From contig ABHI01000001.1 in NCBI GenBank assembly GCA_000171875.1, positions 817,001 through 881,000 on the forward strand: 64,000 nt of DNA, in the 5' to 3' direction. The DNA is from Flavobacteriales bacterium ALC-1. Lineage in GTDB: Bacteria; Bacteroidota; Bacteroidia; Flavobacteriales; Flavobacteriaceae. The notes under the pieces are model-generated. The model was given only the letters and a program-made list of their open reading frames with translations, searched no databases and was not told where the DNA came from. This document shows positions 17,031 through 26,073 of this stretch, piece by piece. How positions within the stretch are numbered: position 1 is the first letter of the stretch; every line of letters starts with the position of its first letter. The translations under genes and the position numbers were made by a program.

Positions 17031-19304
17031 ATGGACAATATGTATTTATTCATGTTAATTGCCATCACCGTATTAGCCATTGCTGATATAATTGTTGGTG
17101 TAAGTAACGATGCTATTAATTTCCTGAATTCAGCAATTGGTTCTAAGGCTATTTCCTTACGAACTATAATGATTGTGGCAAGTTTAGGTATTTTTATTGG
17201 TGCTGTTTTTTCAAGCGGTATGATGGAAGTAGCACGAAAAGGAATTTTTGTTCCTGCACAATTTGAATTTGGGGAAATTATGCTCATTTTCATGGCGGTT
17301 ATGATTACAGATATTCTATTACTAGATTTCTTTAATACACTAGGCTTACCAACATCTACTACAGTTTCTATTGTATTTAATCTATTAGGAGCAGCAGTGG
17401 TAATGTCGTTGATAAAAATTAGTCATTCAGATTCTCAATCTTTTTCAGATTTAGCAACTTATATCAATACCGAAAAGGCCATAGAAATTATCTCAGGTAT
17501 TTTGCTCTCAGTGGTTATTGCTTTTTCTGTAGGTGCATTGGTACAATGGGTCTCACGACTTATTTTTACATTTAACTACGAGAAAAAGGTAAAAAGTTTT
17601 GGAATGATTTTCGGAGGTGTAGCATTAACCGCTATTACCTACTTCATCTTCTTAAAAGGTCTAAAAGGCACACCTTATTATAAAGATCTTAAAGGAGTAT
17701 TAGAAGGTAATGAAATATTCATTATTCTCGGTAGTTTAGTGTTCTGGACTTTGTTCTCTTTTGCATTCGAAAAAATAGCAAAAAAAACAGTACTACTTGT
17801 AGTAATTGCAGTCGGTACATTTGGTTTAGCTTTAGCATTTTCCGGAAATGATTTAGTAAACTTTATTGGTGTACCAATGGCAGCTTATCATTCTTATGAA
17901 GCTTGGGTTGCTGGTGGAATGGATGTAGCTATGTCTATGGAAGTCTTAGATAAAAAAGTACCTGCAGAACCTTATTTATTATTTATTGCTGGAGCTATAA
18001 TGGTATTAACACTATGGTTTTCTAAGAAAGCAAAAACAGTTGCTGAAACTGAGATTAGTTTGTCTAGACAAGGTGATACTCACGAAAAATTTGAGCCAAA
18101 TGCATTATCTAGAAGTGTTGTGAAAGGTACTACTAGACTTTCTAATTATTTTGGTGCCATTTTACCAAAATCAATTAAATCGACGATAGATACTAACTTC
18201 AGTAAGCCAGAAGTAATCATGACTAAAGATCAGAGTATAGATGCTCCAGCTTTTGATATGATTAGGGCTTCTGTAAACTTAATGGTAGCAGGTGTATTAA
18301 TTGCTATTGCTACATCAATGAAGTTACCTTTATCTACAACCTATGTTACTTTTATGGTTGCTATGGGTACATCTTTAGCAGATAGAGCTTGGGGAAGAGA
18401 AAGTGCTGTATATAGAGTCGCTGGTGTATTAAATGTTATTGGTGGATGGTTTGGTACCGCTCTTGGTGCTTTTATTGCTGCAGGTACTGTGGTATTCTTA
18501 ATAAACTGGAATCCTAGTGTAATTACACCTATATTGCTTTTATTAACTGCTATATTATTATACAGAAACTATAAATCTCACCAAAAAAGCTCAAACAAAA
18601 GTATAGAAGAAGATAGCCTTAAAGAAACTGGTAGTCGTTCTGTACAAGGGGTGATTTTAGAAAGTGCAGACAATATTTCTAATGTTGTAAAACGTGGAAA
18701 TAAAATTTACACAAACGCAGTTAGTGGCTTAGCAAAGCAAGATTTAGCTTTACTGAAAAAGAACAAAAAACAGATTGAAAAATTATCTACAGAAGTTGAT
18801 AGCCTACGTGATAATATTTTCTACTTCATTAAAAACTTAGATGAAACAAGTTTAAGAGCAAGTAGCTTCTATATTAATATCCTTGGATATTTAGAAGACA
18901 TGACACAGTCTCTAGAATACATCTCAAAAGTGAGTCATAAGCATGTGAACAACAATCACAAAAAACTTAAATTTAGCCAAATTAAAGAACTAAAGGAGGT
19001 TGATGATGCTATGGAAATACTTTTAAACGACGCTAAGACTGCATTTGATTCACGTTCATTTGAACAAATAGGTTCAGTAATAAATCGTAAAAAGGAAGTT
19101 CTTGATTTAGTAACTGATAAAATTGTAAAACAAGTTGCACGCACACGTACTGAAGAATCAAGTCCAAAAAATACAACACTATATTTTGGATTATTACTTG
19201 AAACTAAAGACTTATTGAATGCAACAATGAATTTATTAGAAGAATACCATAACTCTTTTGATAGTACAATTGAACCTGCAACTATTACTCCAGATGAAGA
19301 ATAG
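17031..19304 (+). CDS. pit: PiT-family inorganic phosphate transporter with C-terminal PhoU-like domain
   Basis: A 757-residue inner membrane phosphate:cation symporter. The paired family signatures are both present: VGVSNDAINFLNSAIG near residue 22-38 with TTTVSIVFNLLG, and the second half repeat SGNDLVNFIGVPMAAY (about 279-294) with LPLSTTYVTFMVAMGTSLADRAWG. About twelve membrane segments lie in residues 3-520. The last 220 residues are soluble and helical (LAKQDLALLKKNKKQIEKL...), resembling the PhoU/DUF47 domain, so a possible regulator is fused to the transporter, a layout seen in Bacteroidota. Sits directly after the OprP-type porin. Confidence 0.93.
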   Translation: MDNMYLFMLIAITVLAIADIIVGVSNDAINFLNSAIGSKAISLRTIMIVASLGIFIGAVFSSGMMEVARKGIFVPAQFEFGEIMLIFMAVMITDILLLDFFNTLGLPTSTTVSIVFNLLGAAVVMSLIKISHSDSQSFSDLATYINTEKAIEIISGILLSVVIAFSVGALVQWVSRLIFTFNYEKKVKSFGMIFGGVALTAITYFIFLKGLKGTPYYKDLKGVLEGNEIFIILGSLVFWTLFSFAFEKIAKKTVLLVVIAVGTFGLALAFSGNDLVNFIGVPMAAYHSYEAWVAGGMDVAMSMEVLDKKVPAEPYLLFIAGAIMVLTLWFSKKAKTVAETEISLSRQGDTHEKFEPNALSRSVVKGTTRLSNYFGAILPKSIKSTIDTNFSKPEVIMTKDQSIDAPAFDMIRASVNLMVAGVLIAIATSMKLPLSTTYVTFMVAMGTSLADRAWGRESAVYRVAGVLNVIGGWFGTALGAFIAAGTVVFLINWNPSVITPILLLLTAILLYRNYKSHQKSSNKSIEEDSLKETGSRSVQGVILESADNISNVVKRGNKIYTNAVSGLAKQDLALLKKNKKQIEKLSTEVDSLRDNIFYFIKNLDETSLRASSFYINILGYLEDMTQSLEYISKVSHKHVNNNHKKLKFSQIKELKEVDDAMEILLNDAKTAFDSRSFEQIGSVINRKKEVLDLVTDKIVKQVARTRTEESSPKNTTLYFGLLLETKDLLNATMNLLEEYHNSFDSTIEPATITPDEE

Positions 19305-19325
19305 TTTATAATATCTATAAATTAT

Positions 19326-19359
19326 AAAGCCTCAATTCTTAAAAAAGAATTGAGGCTTT
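19326..19359. terminator. Bidirectional terminator between pit and chrA
   Basis: Fifteen-base perfect stem AAAGCCTCAATTCTT / AAGAATTGAGGCTTT with a four-A loop, serving the two convergent genes. Confidence 0.9.
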
Positions 19360-19376
19360 TATTTTTCTCTAAAGCT

Positions 19377-20501
19377 TTAAAATAAACTAACAAGTAAATA
19401 ACCTAAAATTGCGCCAATTACAATTGTCCATATTGTACTTACTTTGGTTTTAAAGGTTAGTGCAATTGAGATAAAAGCAATAAATATAGCCTGCCATTCT
19501 ACAAGTGTTTCTTTTGCCATAATAAAAAGTACAGCTAACATCACTGCAACCGCTGCTACGTTAACAGAATCTAAAAAATATCTCAAAATTTTAGATTTTT
19601 GCATTCTTGGTATAAATGGATTTAATATTAAAACGAATAAAAACGACGGTAAAAAAATGCCTGTTGTAGCCACCAATGCCCCTTTAAATCCTGAAAGTTG
19701 ATAACCAATAAATGTTGATGTAGATAATACTGGTCCGGGAGTAAATTGTCCGATGGCTATAGCATCTATTAATTCAGCTCGTGTTAGTAATCCTCTAGTT
19801 ACTAATTCGGCATCTAAATAGGCGAAAAGTACATAACCACTTCCGTAAAGAATCGTTCCTACTTTTAAGAATATTAAAAAGAGCTTTAAGGTCGAAACTT
19901 TAGCAACAGTAATATTAATTCCGAAAAATAAAAGTAATGGTGAAACTGAATTTAAGTTTGAAGTTGACTTAGATTTCAAATAAAAATAGAGCATTCCTAA
20001 TACACCTGCACTTAATAAGGCGACAATTTCATTAACTCCAAATAGACTAGCCACTAAAACCAAAACACCTAGAATTGCTAGTTCTGTAGTTTTAATTGCC
20101 TTTTTTCCTAATTTTATAACTGCACCAGCAATAATGGCCAAAACCGCTGGTTTTATACCATAAATAAAAGGTTCTACTTGTGGCAATTCACCATATTGTA
20201 CATATAAATAAGCTAATGCTGCTGTGATTAGCGTCGCTGGAAAAATAAAAGCAATACCAGCAACAAAAAGTCCAGCTTTACCTGCACGTTCATAACCACA
20301 ATGCATAGTCATTTCAGTAGAATTGGGACCAGGAATTAAATTAGTGGTTCCTATTAAATCTAGAAAATATTCTCTAGTCATCCATTGTCGCTTTTCAATA
20401 ATCTCATCTTCCATCATAGCAATATGAGCAGCTGGTCCACCAAATGCAAAACAACCTAGCTTAAAGAAAACAAGTGCAACTTCTTTTAATTTTGAATTCA
20501 T
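19377..20501 (-). CDS. chrA: Chromate transporter (CHR family, two-domain)
   Basis: A 374-residue inner membrane protein made of two homologous CHR domains. Each carries the family signature: FGGPAAHIAMMEDEII near residue 19 in the first half with GTTNLIPGPNSTEM, and GSGYVLFAYLDAELV with FTPGPVLSTSTFIGY in the second. About ten to eleven hydrophobic segments. ChrA proteins export chromate or take up/transport related oxyanions; the true substrate in flavobacteria is often untested. Convergent with pit and divergent from the OmpA-like gene. Confidence 0.92.
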   Translation of the reverse strand: MNSKLKEVALVFFKLGCFAFGGPAAHIAMMEDEIIEKRQWMTREYFLDLIGTTNLIPGPNSTEMTMHCGYERAGKAGLFVAGIAFIFPATLITAALAYLYVQYGELPQVEPFIYGIKPAVLAIIAGAVIKLGKKAIKTTELAILGVLVLVASLFGVNEIVALLSAGVLGMLYFYLKSKSTSNLNSVSPLLLFFGINITVAKVSTLKLFLIFLKVGTILYGSGYVLFAYLDAELVTRGLLTRAELIDAIAIGQFTPGPVLSTSTFIGYQLSGFKGALVATTGIFLPSFLFVLILNPFIPRMQKSKILRYFLDSVNVAAVAVMLAVLFIMAKETLVEWQAIFIAFISIALTFKTKVSTIWTIVIGAILGYLLVSLF

Positions 20502-20588
20502 TATTAAAATTTAAAATCTTTAACGTCCAAAAGTAACATTTCATCGTATATAGAACTGTAAAACTAATTTAAACCAAAAGTTAAAACG

Positions 20589-21440
20589 ATGAAAAAAATT
20601 TCAATCCTATTAGTAACAGCTATTTTATTTAGCTCATGTGTTTCAAAAAAGAAATATATGGCTTTAGAACAAGAAAATGGTGAAATTAAAAGTGAACTAA
20701 CAAAAACTAGAGTTGAAAAGGAAGACTTAGAAAATAAGTTTGCTATTATAGAAAAGCGTGTAAGCGATTACAATACTAAAATACAATCTTTAAATGAGGA
20801 TGTTGAAGGCTTAGCTATAGAAAACAAAGCAAAATTTGAAGTTTCAAAAGACGGTACTGTAGCTTCTGGAGTTAGTAAAGAAAAAATGCGTGCTACGTTA
20901 CAAAATGTAGATCCTGAAAAATTAGCAGGCGCTAAGACGTTAAAAGATTCTATGAATTTAGCTGTACAGCATAATTTAAGTAAAGCTATGAATACTGAGG
21001 ATCTTAATGAAGATGAAGATATTGTAGTAGATATTAACGACACAGTAGTTATGATTTCTATTGCTGATGATATGTTATTTAACACAGCAAGTTATAGAGT
21101 TAGTAATAAGGCTGATAAAATCTTAAAGAAATTGGCAGATGTCATCAATTCTGAGCCTAGCTTAGATGTAATGGTTGAAGGTCATACAGATTCTAGAAGT
21201 ATTAATACTGCTAAGGTTTCAGACAACTGGGAATTAAGTGTATTACGTGCAACTTCTGTTGTAAAAAAATTACAAAAACAATTTAAGGTAGCACCAGAAC
21301 AATTAATAGCTTCTGGTCGAAGTAGTTACCAACCTTTAGTTGAAAATGATTCTAGAGATAATCGTGCTAAAAACCGTAGAACACGTATTATATTAATGCC
21401 TAACATTGATAAGTTTTTTGCTCTAATGGAAGCAAAATAG
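20589..21440 (+). CDS. OmpA-family peptidoglycan-binding lipoprotein
   Basis: A 283-residue envelope protein. MKKISILLVTAILFSSC is a lipoprotein signal with cysteine 17. Residues 24-75 are a predicted coiled coil (KKKYMALEQENGEIKSEL...), then a linker and a C-terminal OmpA domain (about 150-275) with the diaminopimelate-contact region VEGHTDSRSINTAKVSDNWELSVLRA and the closing NRRTRIILMP. It probably tethers the outer membrane to peptidoglycan. Monocistronic: terminator 25 bases after the stop. Confidence 0.92.
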   Translation: MKKISILLVTAILFSSCVSKKKYMALEQENGEIKSELTKTRVEKEDLENKFAIIEKRVSDYNTKIQSLNEDVEGLAIENKAKFEVSKDGTVASGVSKEKMRATLQNVDPEKLAGAKTLKDSMNLAVQHNLSKAMNTEDLNEDEDIVVDINDTVVMISIADDMLFNTASYRVSNKADKILKKLADVINSEPSLDVMVEGHTDSRSINTAKVSDNWELSVLRATSVVKKLQKQFKVAPEQLIASGRSSYQPLVENDSRDNRAKNRRTRIILMPNIDKFFALMEAK

Positions 21441-21464
21441 TCTTCAAATCTATCTAAATTTAGT

Positions 21465-21509
21465 AAAAAAGCATCCTCCCGTAAAATTCGGCATTGGGTG
21501 CTTTTTTTT
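21465..21509 (+). terminator. Rho-independent terminator after the OmpA-like gene
   Basis: Stem AAAAAGCATCC / GGGTGCTTTTT (one G-T pair) with an 18-base loop and an eight-T run. Confidence 0.8.
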
Positions 21510-21515
21510 ATGCTT

Positions 21516-21683
21516 TAATACCAATTATATCACAAAATAAGCCCTATAATTTGTTTATTTTTCACTATTTCTGCGTTATAAAAAATAAATCGTAGCTATA
21601 GGCTATGCTTAATTTTTATGTCTTGGACTAGCAAAAACTAATTCAAATTATTTAAAACTCATTTTATAATACAAATGGTATAA
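21516..21683. repeat. MITE-like element with imperfect terminal inverted repeats
   Basis: About 168 bases bounded by TAATACCAATTATAT (21516-21530) and ATACAAATGGTATAA (21669-21683), whose reverse complement matches the left end at 12 of 15 positions. The centre holds a long imperfect inverted repeat (AAAAATAAATCGTAGC at 21581 against GGCTATGCTTAATTTTT at 21601). No ORF. Only one copy is in the window, so repeat status rests on its structure. Confidence 0.5.
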
Positions 21684-21713
21684 TTTGTAATTTGTGAAAA
21701 AATATTAAAATCC

Positions 21714-22433
21714 ATGAAATCACTTTTTGTTTTTATTATTGCATTTAGCACTTTATCTAGCTTTAGTCAAGATATATCTCCTCAACAATTATTAGAAAAC
21801 ACTAAAAATTATCATGATCCAAATGGTAATTGGAGTACCATTAGAGCAGCTTTCACTGTTGAAATGACTACACCAAACGCGTCAAAACGCACTAGTCAAA
21901 TTCGAATAGATTTAGCTAGAGAATTTTTTAGTGTAAAAGCTACTAAAGATACTATAACCACTATCTATTCTGTGAACAAAGGAAAATGTGGAATGGTCTA
22001 TAATGGTAAAGATTTAGATAGTATACAAGCCAAAGAAAAAAAGATGTCTTGCGACAGAGCGACGCTTTATAAAAACTACTACACTTACCTTTATGGCTTA
22101 CCTATGAAGCTTAATGATCCTGGAGCAAATCTTAGCGACAAGGTTGAAAAAAAGACCTTTAAAGGTAATGACTATTTAGTTTTAAAAGTCACCTATGACG
22201 AAGCTGTTGGTAGCGATGTTTGGTATTTTTATTTTAATCCAAAAACTTATGCTATGGAAGTTTATCAGTTCTTTAAAACAGATGATAAGGGTAAAGAAAA
22301 ACCAGATTCTGGTGAATATATCTTACTCTCAGGAGAAGCAGAAGTAAAAGGCATTAAAATGCCCAAAGTAAGAGCCTGGTATTATAATAAAGAGGATAAG
22401 TATTTAGGGACTGACACTTTGGTTGAGAACTAA
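21714..22433 (+). CDS. DUF6503-like exported protein (LolA-like fold possible)
   Basis: A 239-residue protein with a signal peptide (MKSLFVFIIAFSTLSSFSQ). The mature part has the pattern of the flavobacterial DUF6503 group: QLLENTKNYHDPNGNWSTIRA near the N-terminus, a cysteine pair at GKCGMVYNG and KKMSCDRAT, and alternating beta-strands (DYLVLKVTYDEAVGSDVWYFYFNP) reminiscent of LolA-type half-barrels. Function unknown. Family call is from memory of related sequences and is moderate; exported soluble protein is firm. Confidence 0.65.
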   Translation: MKSLFVFIIAFSTLSSFSQDISPQQLLENTKNYHDPNGNWSTIRAAFTVEMTTPNASKRTSQIRIDLAREFFSVKATKDTITTIYSVNKGKCGMVYNGKDLDSIQAKEKKMSCDRATLYKNYYTYLYGLPMKLNDPGANLSDKVEKKTFKGNDYLVLKVTYDEAVGSDVWYFYFNPKTYAMEVYQFFKTDDKGKEKPDSGEYILLSGEAEVKGIKMPKVRAWYYNKEDKYLGTDTLVEN

Positions 22434-22438
22434 AAAAA

Positions 22439-22461
22439 AGCATCTCATTTCTGAGATGCTT
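22439..22461. terminator. Bidirectional terminator
   Basis: Ten-base perfect stem AAGCATCTCA / TGAGATGCTT with a three-base loop between two convergent genes; preceded by eight A and followed by a short T-rich stretch. Confidence 0.85.
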
Positions 22462-22501
22462 CTTAATATTTAAATCGAGATCTTTTTTTCAAAGGAATTA
22501 G

Positions 22502-24301
22502 TTACCCTTCACAACTAGCACATTCTTTCTTTTGTTTGAATTTCTGTGCTGCGTTCATACTGTGTTGGTAGTACAATGATTTTACTCCTAATTGCCAAGC
22601 GGTAACATATAACTTGTTAATATCCTTAACTGGCATATCTGGATGTACCATTATATTTAATGATTGGCCTTGGTCAATGTGATTCTGCCTGTTTGCCGCC
22701 TGATAAATAATTGTCATTTGATCAATTTCAGAATAGGTTTTAAAGACGTCTTTTTCTAGCTCTGTTAAACCTTCTAAATGCTGTACAGATCCATCATAAT
22801 CACGGATGCTTTTCCAAATCTCAACAGTATCCATACCTTTTTCTTTAAGCAATGCTTTTAAGAATGGGTTTTTAATTGTTGTCTTTATTTTAGCAATATC
22901 CTTAACATAACTGTTAGACCATATTGGTTCAATACCTTGCGATACTTGGCCTAAGATAAATGCAGAAGATGTTGTTGGTGCCACAGCATTTAATGTTGCA
23001 TTACGTCTTCCATAACCTTTCATTACTTCTGGTTCTCCAAATTTTTCAGCTAATTCTTCTGATGCCTTAACTGACTTTTCTTTAATCGTCTTAAAGATTT
23101 CACTGTTAAGATTAAATGCTTCAGCACTATCAAACGGTAACATTTTAGATTGTAGTAATGAGTGCCATCCTAAAGCTCCCATTCCGAGTGCTCTATTTTC
23201 TTTAGCGAAGTTATAAGCCTTCTCCATAAACATGAAGGTTTGTCTATCGTCTCTATCTGGAGAATCTCTATAAACCTCTAACTTGGTTACAAATTCTTCT
23301 AATACAGCATCTAAGAAATAAACCATAGTTTCTACCGCATCTGTATCTTTCCACTTATCGTAGTGTAATAAGTTTATTGAAGATAATACACATACAAAAG
23401 ACCATCTATCGTTTGTTGGTAACATAATTTCTGAACACAAGTTACTTGCGTAAATCTCATGTTTGTTCTCTTGATATACTTCTGGTGCAGTATTATTAGC
23501 GTTGTCCTTGAAGAAGATGTAAGGATATCCTATTTCACCTCTTCTCTGTAATACTTTTGCCCAAATAGCTCGCTTTTCAGTATCACCATCGATCATTTCT
23601 TGCATCCACTCATTACCAACAGTTACACCATGTGTTAACTCTTGGATGGGATTACCTTCTGTACCTATTTCTAAAAATTCGTTTATATCATTATGTTCTA
23701 TTGGTAGGTATGGGGAAAAACGACCTCTTCTCACTGAACCTTGACTTACTACATCAACCATTTTTTCAAACAATTGCATAATATGTACAGCTCCAGAAGA
23801 TTCGCCATTATTTTTTACTGGTGCACCTCTATGACGCAATTTACCGAAGTAACCAGAAGTACCACCTCCTAGTTTAGACATCATGCCCACTTCTGACTGT
23901 GTGTATAAAATATCACCCATATCATCAGAAATGTGTGAACCGAAACAACTAATTGGTAAACCACGTTTTTTACCAAAGTTAGACCACACTGGCGATGCTA
24001 ATGAATAATAGCCTTCTGCCATATAGCCATAAAACTTATCCGCAAAACCAGGAATATTTAAAATTTTCTCAGCATTGTTAGCTATTTCTCTGATACGTTC
24101 TTCAGGAGTTGTGTCTTCTGTTAAATAACCAGATGATAAAAATTTGCGACTATGGTCTGTTAACCATTTTATTTCTGGTTCTGTGTTAGCCTCTTTAATG
24201 GCTTCTTTTCTGGCTTTAATTAATTCATTGTGAGGGGAAGTTTGTGTAGTTTGAGGGTCTGCTACTTTGCTTACAAGGTCTAAGTTAGTTTTGTCGTTCA
24301 T
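22502..24301 (-). CDS. nrdA: Class I ribonucleotide reductase, catalytic alpha subunit (no ATP-cone)
   Basis: Reduces ribonucleoside diphosphates to deoxyribonucleotides. Catalytic residues are all visible: the redox cysteine C119 (GLPISCFGS), the N-x-C-x-E active-site triad in ASNLCSEIMLP, its partner cysteine in FVCVLSSINL, the tyrosine pair SLYYQ for radical transfer and the C-terminal CASC for thioredoxin/glutaredoxin reduction. At 599 residues it is much shorter than E. coli NrdA because the N-terminal ATP-cone is absent; the cone sits instead on NrdB, the gene immediately upstream (4-base gap). Cytoplasmic, operon nrdB-nrdA. Confidence 0.96.
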   Translation of the reverse strand: MNDKTNLDLVSKVADPQTTQTSPHNELIKARKEAIKEANTEPEIKWLTDHSRKFLSSGYLTEDTTPEERIREIANNAEKILNIPGFADKFYGYMAEGYYSLASPVWSNFGKKRGLPISCFGSHISDDMGDILYTQSEVGMMSKLGGGTSGYFGKLRHRGAPVKNNGESSGAVHIMQLFEKMVDVVSQGSVRRGRFSPYLPIEHNDINEFLEIGTEGNPIQELTHGVTVGNEWMQEMIDGDTEKRAIWAKVLQRRGEIGYPYIFFKDNANNTAPEVYQENKHEIYASNLCSEIMLPTNDRWSFVCVLSSINLLHYDKWKDTDAVETMVYFLDAVLEEFVTKLEVYRDSPDRDDRQTFMFMEKAYNFAKENRALGMGALGWHSLLQSKMLPFDSAEAFNLNSEIFKTIKEKSVKASEELAEKFGEPEVMKGYGRRNATLNAVAPTTSSAFILGQVSQGIEPIWSNSYVKDIAKIKTTIKNPFLKALLKEKGMDTVEIWKSIRDYDGSVQHLEGLTELEKDVFKTYSEIDQMTIIYQAANRQNHIDQGQSLNIMVHPDMPVKDINKLYVTAWQLGVKSLYYQHSMNAAQKFKQKKECASCEG

Positions 24302-24305
24302 GGAT

Positions 24306-25595
24306 TTAAAATAAGTCGTCGCTAGTTATACTTTTAGTTCTTTTGCTATAATTTATAGAACGCTTCACGAAGAAATCTCCATGTTTTGTTCCTATGATTT
24401 CGTCGTCAAACCATTCGGTTTGAGTTAATAATGTTTCGTCTACATCGAATACTTTTTCAATTCCAATGCTCTCTAATGAATTGTTAAATCTATTTTTAAG
24501 AAATTCATTTATCACATCTTTTGGTAAAAACTCTAATTCACCAGCTTCAAAAATCCAATCTACAAGTTCACTCTCTGATGCAAACGCTTCTCTACATAAT
24601 TCTCTAACTATTTCATTATGCTCTGCATCGAACCAGGTTGGGTTTTCAGCTTTTATAATTTTAATGATATCAATTCCGAAATCTCCATGAATATTCTCTT
24701 CTTTCGATGTTGCTTCAACCACATTAGAAACACCTTTAAGCATGTTTTTATGCTTATTGAAAGCCATGATGATTAAAAACTGTGAGAATAAAGACACATG
24801 CTCTATAAAGAGAGAGAATAATAAAATAGATTCTGCGTATTCCTTGTTGTCTTCGCTTTTAGCATTCTTTAAAGCGGTTTCTAAATAATGAACTCTCTTC
24901 ATTATTACGGGCTTCTTCTTTAGGTGTTTAAACTCGTTATTAAGACCTAAAATTTCTAATAAATGTGAATAGGCATCATGATGACGTACTTCACTTTCTG
25001 CAAATGTTGCTCCAACTGCTCCAATTTCTGGCTTTGGCATTTTATTATAAATCTCGCCCCAAAATGATTTTACAGCAACTTCAATTTGTGAAATCGCAAG
25101 CATTGTATTTTTAATAGCATTTTGTTCTACAACCGTCAATCTTGTTTTAAAATCTTGAATGTCGCTTGTAAAGTTAAATTCTGAATGTATCCAATACGAA
25201 TGTCTTATAGCATCTACATAATCATTAAGCGCTGGATACTCGTATGGCTTTAAGTTGATACGTTTTTCAAAAATGTTGGTCTTTCTATTTCTAGCTTGCT
25301 CGTCTCTATATAGGATATATGCTTTTGCAACATTTGGGAAAGCACTTCCCATCAATTTTTCTTCTACAAGATCTTGTACTTCTTCTACAGTAGGTAAATA
25401 GCTATGATCTTTTCCCTTTCTTTCTAATAAGGTTTGCAACACATTTACAGAAATTCCATTTGCATCTTCTTTAGTCCCATTTCCGACAGACATCATCGCT
25501 TTTTCGATAGCATTAGAAATTTTATTTAAAACAAATGGACTTGTTTCGTAATCTCTTTTTATAATTTCTGTAATCTCTAGTTGTTTAGTATCCAT
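24306..25595 (-). CDS. nrdB: Ribonucleotide reductase beta subunit with N-terminal ATP-cone
   Basis: Radical-generating subunit. Residues 1-105 are an ATP-cone (YETSPFVLNKISNAIEKAMM, then VEEVQDLVEEKLM and ...AKAYILYRDEQARNRK), followed by the ferritin-like domain with metal ligands in ESEVRHHDAY (E-x-x-H plus a conserved tyrosine four residues on), LFIEHVSLF and KEENIHGDFG (E-x-x-H). A cone on beta and not alpha is known from Leeuwenhoekiella blandensis, where it switches activity through beta oligomerisation, and related flavobacterial enzymes use dimanganese (class Id). The metal cannot be told from sequence. First gene of nrdBA; promoter far upstream (see 25781-25836). Confidence 0.95.
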   Translation of the reverse strand: MDTKQLEITEIIKRDYETSPFVLNKISNAIEKAMMSVGNGTKEDANGISVNVLQTLLERKGKDHSYLPTVEEVQDLVEEKLMGSAFPNVAKAYILYRDEQARNRKTNIFEKRINLKPYEYPALNDYVDAIRHSYWIHSEFNFTSDIQDFKTRLTVVEQNAIKNTMLAISQIEVAVKSFWGEIYNKMPKPEIGAVGATFAESEVRHHDAYSHLLEILGLNNEFKHLKKKPVIMKRVHYLETALKNAKSEDNKEYAESILLFSLFIEHVSLFSQFLIIMAFNKHKNMLKGVSNVVEATSKEENIHGDFGIDIIKIIKAENPTWFDAEHNEIVRELCREAFASESELVDWIFEAGELEFLPKDVINEFLKNRFNNSLESIGIEKVFDVDETLLTQTEWFDDEIIGTKHGDFFVKRSINYSKRTKSITSDDLF

Positions 25596-25780
25596 GCTTT
25601 AATTTTAATTATTGAGGCTAAAGAGCTATTAGAATGGCCTGTAATCATTCCAAATTTCTGTAGCAAATGCTGTAAAATGTGTTATTATTTTTCTTTAATA
25701 AAAAGAAATAAAATGGGCGTGTATTTTAAAAACGTCGATTTTTCGAATTGAATTTAACTTCAGTGCTCTAAAATCTATTT

Positions 25781-25836
25781 TTATTTTGCCTTGAACAAAG
25801 ATTGACATTTGTACTTAAAATTAAAAGGCAAAATAA
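25781..25836 (-). promoter_or_regulatory. nrdB promoter flanked by a 12-bp inverted repeat
   Basis: Perfect arms TTATTTTGCCTT (25781-25792) and AAGGCAAAATAA (25825-25836) enclose a minus-strand -7-like box AATCTTTG (25796-25803). The implied 5' leader of nrdB is close to 190 bases. The arms could be an operator bound by a dimer looping over the promoter. Confidence 0.45.
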
Positions 25837-25910
25837 TAAACGTTGTCAACAAGTTTTTAACAAACCAATGTATAGCCTATAAAACCTAATGTTTTGTGAA
25901 ATTTTTACAT

Positions 25911-25948
25911 AAAACACTGATATACAGTATTTTACAATATTATTGTAA
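25911..25948. promoter_or_regulatory. Two overlapping palindromes, possible operator
   Basis: A 23-base palindrome at 25911-25933 (outer AAAA/TTTT, inner ACTG/CAGT around ATATA) is immediately followed by the perfect palindrome TTACAATATTATTGTAA at 25932-25948. They lie just upstream of a -7-like TAGGTTTT (25961-25968) that would read towards the terminator at 26042. Confidence 0.4.
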
Positions 25949-25972
25949 TTTATAAAACTGTAGGTTTTATCG

Positions 25973-26073
25973 TATAAAAACAAAGGCTAGCAGGCGTGTT
26001 TATTGAAGATTTTGTAATTTAATTTATGGAGACTACTAAACAAAAAAGAGCGTTGATGTAACGCTCTTTTTTT
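25973..26073 (+). ncRNA. Candidate short transcript ending in a strong terminator
   Basis: From the -7-like TAGGTTTT (25961-25968) to the terminator at 26042-26073 is about 100 bases with no gene. The only ORF is 11 codons (METTKQKRALM, from 26025), whose stop lies inside the terminator stem. It could be a small RNA or a micropeptide message. The 5' end is a guess. Confidence 0.3.
26042..26073. terminator. Strong orphan terminator
   Basis: Thirteen-base perfect stem AAAAAAGAGCGTT / AACGCTCTTTTTT with loop GATGT and a T run; the A-rich left arm makes it usable from either direction. No annotated gene ends at it. Confidence 0.85.

Noticed and set aside
25911-25933. NrdR box for the nrdBA operon
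   Set aside because: The palindrome is odd-length and does not fit the even 16-base NrdR pattern; it is also over 300 bases from nrdB.
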